NCBI GenBank assembly: GCA_910588135.1 | Contig: CAJUOT010000079.1 | Span: 1-8,331 of the forward strand | DNA: 8,331 nucleotides | Direction: 5' to 3' | DNA from: an uncultured Oscillospiraceae bacterium | GTDB taxonomy: Bacteria; Bacillota; Clostridia; Oscillospirales; Oscillospiraceae | In this document: one piece after another, positions 6,605 through 8,331 of the stretch | Layout of the letters: each line of letters begins with the position of its first letter | How positions within the stretch are numbered: the stretch's first letter is position 1 | Notes under the pieces: model-generated | The model's database searches: none | Seen by the model: only the letters and a program-made list of their open reading frames with translations | Told to the model about the DNA's origin: nothing | Program-made: the position numbers and the translations under genes

Positions 6605-7213
6605 TTACTGCCCGGTAAGGCTGACCGCATCTTTTCCGCCGGCCGCCAGCACCTGGTTCACCGCTGCCAGAAAGGACGCGGGCAAATCCTTCTGCGCACC
6701 GATGATGGGATCTCCGATCAGTTGCCCATTGCTGTCCGCAAACACGGTGGTCGGGGTATACATCAGGTTCCGGGACAGCGCCAGGAGGTCGCCATCTCCG
6801 GCGAGGAGGACGGCGCCGTCAAAACCCGTCTGCTGAACGATGTTTGCAACGGTTTGCTCGTTCCCATAGCCGTCCAGACAGACAGTGATCACCTGCACAT
6901 TATCCGGCAGGGCCTTGGAAAACTCAGCCAGGTCCGGCAGCTCGGCGATGCAGGGGGGACAGGTGGTGGACCAGAAGTTGACAACGGTGACGTCCCGGGC
7001 TTTGACATTGTCTTGGGAAAAACCGCTGCCATCCAGGGTGGCTGCTGAGAAGGAGGCAAGGCTGCCCAGCGCGGCGGCAGTTCCCTGGCCGGCCGGGGAA
7101 CTGGTTTCCAGCTGGGAGGAGGCTGCGGACGGGCCAGGGGCCTTTTCACCGCCGCAGCCTGCCAGCAGGCCGAGAGCAAGGGCGGCGGCCAGCAGTAAGA
7201 ATCTTTTTTTCAT
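6605..7213 (-). CDS. TlpA-like thioredoxin-fold lipoprotein
   Basis: A 202-residue exported thiol-disulfide protein. The N-terminus is a lipoprotein signal: MKKR, a hydrophobic stretch, and the lipobox LAGC with Cys20 as the lipid-attached residue. A low-complexity A/S/G/P spacer (about 21-60) then leads to a thioredoxin-like domain with VVNFWSTTCPPC (active Cys85 and Cys88), VITVCLDG, and YTPTTVF with the likely cis-Pro154. This is the TlpA/ResA pattern of membrane-anchored reductases acting outside the membrane. Met at 7213 is chosen because it gives a proper signal peptide; the frame stays open to an ATG at 7273, but that would add 20 unsuited residues and overlap the upstream gene. The ABC ATPase gene ends only 16 bases upstream, so they probably form one operon. 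The ribosome binding site is weak (AAAGATGG), so coupled translation is likely. The redox partner is unknown. Confidence 0.92.
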   Translation of the reverse strand: MKKRFLLLAAALALGLLAGCGGEKAPGPSAASSQLETSSPAGQGTAAALGSLASFSAATLDGSGFSQDNVKARDVTVVNFWSTTCPPCIAELPDLAEFSKALPDNVQVITVCLDGYGNEQTVANIVQQTGFDGAVLLAGDGDLLALSRNLMYTPTTVFADSNGQLIGDPIIGAQKDLPASFLAAVNQVLAAGGKDAVSLTGQ

Positions 7214-7229
7214 GCTGTTCAACCATCTT

Positions 7230-8291
7230 TCACAAAACGTGGACATCCTCTTGGGTGAAGGCCACCCAGGCATCGTCGCCCACTTGATAGATTTTTTTGC
7301 TCTTGGGGTTAAAGTCGGTGATTTTTACCAGCGTGTCCCCCACCATGACATGGTAATTCTGATAGGAGCCCATGAAGCAGGATAGGATCACCTTGCAGGG
7401 CAGCTGCCCCGCGTCGCCCAGCACAGCGGACTCGGGCCGCAGCACTAAGGTGCAGGCTCCGCCGGCACCCTGGCCGGGGGCGTTTACCGCCACCTTGTGG
7501 CCGCCGATGTCAGCGGTGTCTCCGCTGACCAGCGTGCCTCGGAGGAAGTTGGCCTCGCCGATGAAGTCGGCCACAAACTCATTGCTGGGGTGATAATACA
7601 CCTCCTGAGGGGTGCCGATCTGGGCCACAATTCCCTTTTCCATAATGATGATCTGGTCGGACAGGGCCATGGCCTCGCTCTGGTCGTGGGTGACGTAAAT
7701 GGCGGTGATCCCGGCCTCCTGCTGGATGCGGCGGATCTCGGTGCGCATGGACACGCGCAGCTTGGCGTCCAGGTTGGACAGGGGCTCGTCAAACAGCAGC
7801 ACCCCCGGTTCCAGCACCAGGGCACGGGCCAGAGCCACCCGCTGCTGCTGCCCGCCGGACAGCTGGTTGGTCATACGGCCTTCCATGCCCTCCAGCCCCA
7901 CCAGCTTGAGGATATCCATCACCTTAGTCTTGATGGTTTCCTTGTCCAGCTTGCGCAGCTTCAAGCCGTAGGCCACGTTGTCGAAGATGTTGTAGTGGGG
8001 CAGCAGGGCATAGCTCTGGAACACCATGGCGGTGTCCCGCTTGTTGGGGGTGAGGGCGTTGATGGGCTCGTCCCCCAGGTAGATTTCCCCCTCGTCGGGA
8101 CTCTCAAACCCGGCGATCATCCGCAGGGTGGTGGTTTTGCCGCAGCCGGAGGGGCCCAGCAGGGTCACGAAGGAGCCGGGGGCGATCTCCAAAGACGTGT
8201 CGTGCACGGCATAGAAATCCTTTTTTGTCTTGGGGTCTTGATAGATTTTGGAGATGTGCTCCAAGCGGACGCCTTTTTTCTCTTTCGCCAT
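7230..8291 (-). CDS. ABC transporter ATP-binding protein, PotA/FbpC-like import family
   Basis: The cytosolic ATPase subunit of a binding-protein-dependent importer; it hydrolyses ATP to drive solute uptake through membrane permeases. All motifs are intact in its 353 residues: Walker A GPSGCGKTT (46-54), Q-loop Gln92 (VFQSYALLPH), signature LSGGQ (144-148), Walker B LLFDEP (165-170, catalytic Glu169) and H-loop His202 (VTHDQSEA). The C-terminal part, from about 270 to the end, is a TOBE-type regulatory domain (LVLRPESAVL, CFMGSYQNYHVMVG). This layout is typical of the spermidine/putrescine (PotA), ferric iron (FbpC) and related groups; motifs alone do not give the substrate, so no symbol is assigned. 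AAGGAGGA (8300-8307 on the reverse strand) sits 8 bases before the ATG, and the preceding stop is one base away (TGATATG), so it is in an operon with a likely permease. Confidence 0.95.
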   Translation of the reverse strand: MAKEKKGVRLEHISKIYQDPKTKKDFYAVHDTSLEIAPGSFVTLLGPSGCGKTTTLRMIAGFESPDEGEIYLGDEPINALTPNKRDTAMVFQSYALLPHYNIFDNVAYGLKLRKLDKETIKTKVMDILKLVGLEGMEGRMTNQLSGGQQQRVALARALVLEPGVLLFDEPLSNLDAKLRVSMRTEIRRIQQEAGITAIYVTHDQSEAMALSDQIIIMEKGIVAQIGTPQEVYYHPSNEFVADFIGEANFLRGTLVSGDTADIGGHKVAVNAPGQGAGGACTLVLRPESAVLGDAGQLPCKVILSCFMGSYQNYHVMVGDTLVKITDFNPKSKKIYQVGDDAWVAFTQEDVHVL

Positions 8292-8292
8292 A

Positions 8293-8331
8293 TCATTCGT
8301 CCTCCTTCAGCTTCCGGCTGGTGCCGAAAAA
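8293..8331 (-). CDS. C-terminal end of upstream gene, probably ABC permease (partial)
   Basis: The last 12 codons and TGA of a gene that enters from the right edge, reading FFGTSRKLKEDE. The frame is open to the window edge, the stop sits one base before the ABC ATPase ATG, and that gene's ribosome binding site lies inside its final codons. A charged, basic-acidic tail is common at the cytoplasmic C-terminus of ABC importer permeases, and a permease next to an ATPase gene is expected. Twelve residues cannot prove the family. Confidence 0.55.
   Translation of the reverse strand, partial: FFGTSRKLKEDE

Noticed and set aside
5419..6630. Long open reverse-strand frame (403 codons) opposite the phosphofructokinase gene
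   Set aside because: It crosses the terminator hairpin and runs antisense to a clearly coding gene; composition is shadow-like.
7214..7273. Longer start for the TlpA-like lipoprotein at 7273
   Set aside because: It would put 20 unsuited residues before a textbook lipoprotein signal peptide and overlap the end of the ABC ATPase gene.

Overview
The window is GC-rich, densely coded bacterial DNA. Protein style (a transglutaminase-like family known from gut Clostridia, a PKTIDND-type phosphofructokinase, a lipobox lipoprotein) suggests a high-GC Firmicute of the Oscillospirales group, such as a Flavonifractor/Lawsonibacter/Oscillibacter relative. That placement is inferred from remembered family resemblance, not from a search.

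Layout: four plus-strand genes run from the left edge to about 6.5 kb. They are the C-terminal end of an M17 leucyl aminopeptidase (cut by the window edge), an 814-residue cytosolic protein with two transglutaminase-like units and a thioredoxin-like tail, polyphosphate kinase 1 (ppk1) and a 6-phosphofructokinase. They meet three minus-strand genes that enter from the right edge: the last 12 codons of a probable ABC permease, a PotA/FbpC-type ABC ATPase, and a TlpA-like thioredoxin lipoprotein. A perfect 14-bp stem-loop at 6503-6533 lies between the convergent groups and probably ends transcription from both sides. A second, imperfect hairpin follows it.

How the genes may work together: the aminopeptidase and transglutaminase-like genes overlap by 8 bases (ATGGCTGA) and are probably translationally coupled, which hints at a shared role in peptide or protein turnover. 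ppk1 stores phosphate and energy as polyphosphate. The phosphofructokinase gene 62 bases downstream carries a mixed phosphoryl-donor signature: ATP-like Gly at one key position and pyrophosphate-like Lys at the other. The minus-strand genes look like the end of a binding-protein-dependent import operon of the polyamine/iron type, with an exported thiol-redox lipoprotein as its last gene.

I saw no mobile element, CRISPR array, tRNA or rRNA, and no clearly new multi-gene system. The least understood item is the double transglutaminase-like protein and its coupling to the aminopeptidase. The most testable biochemical question is the phosphoryl donor of the phosphofructokinase.
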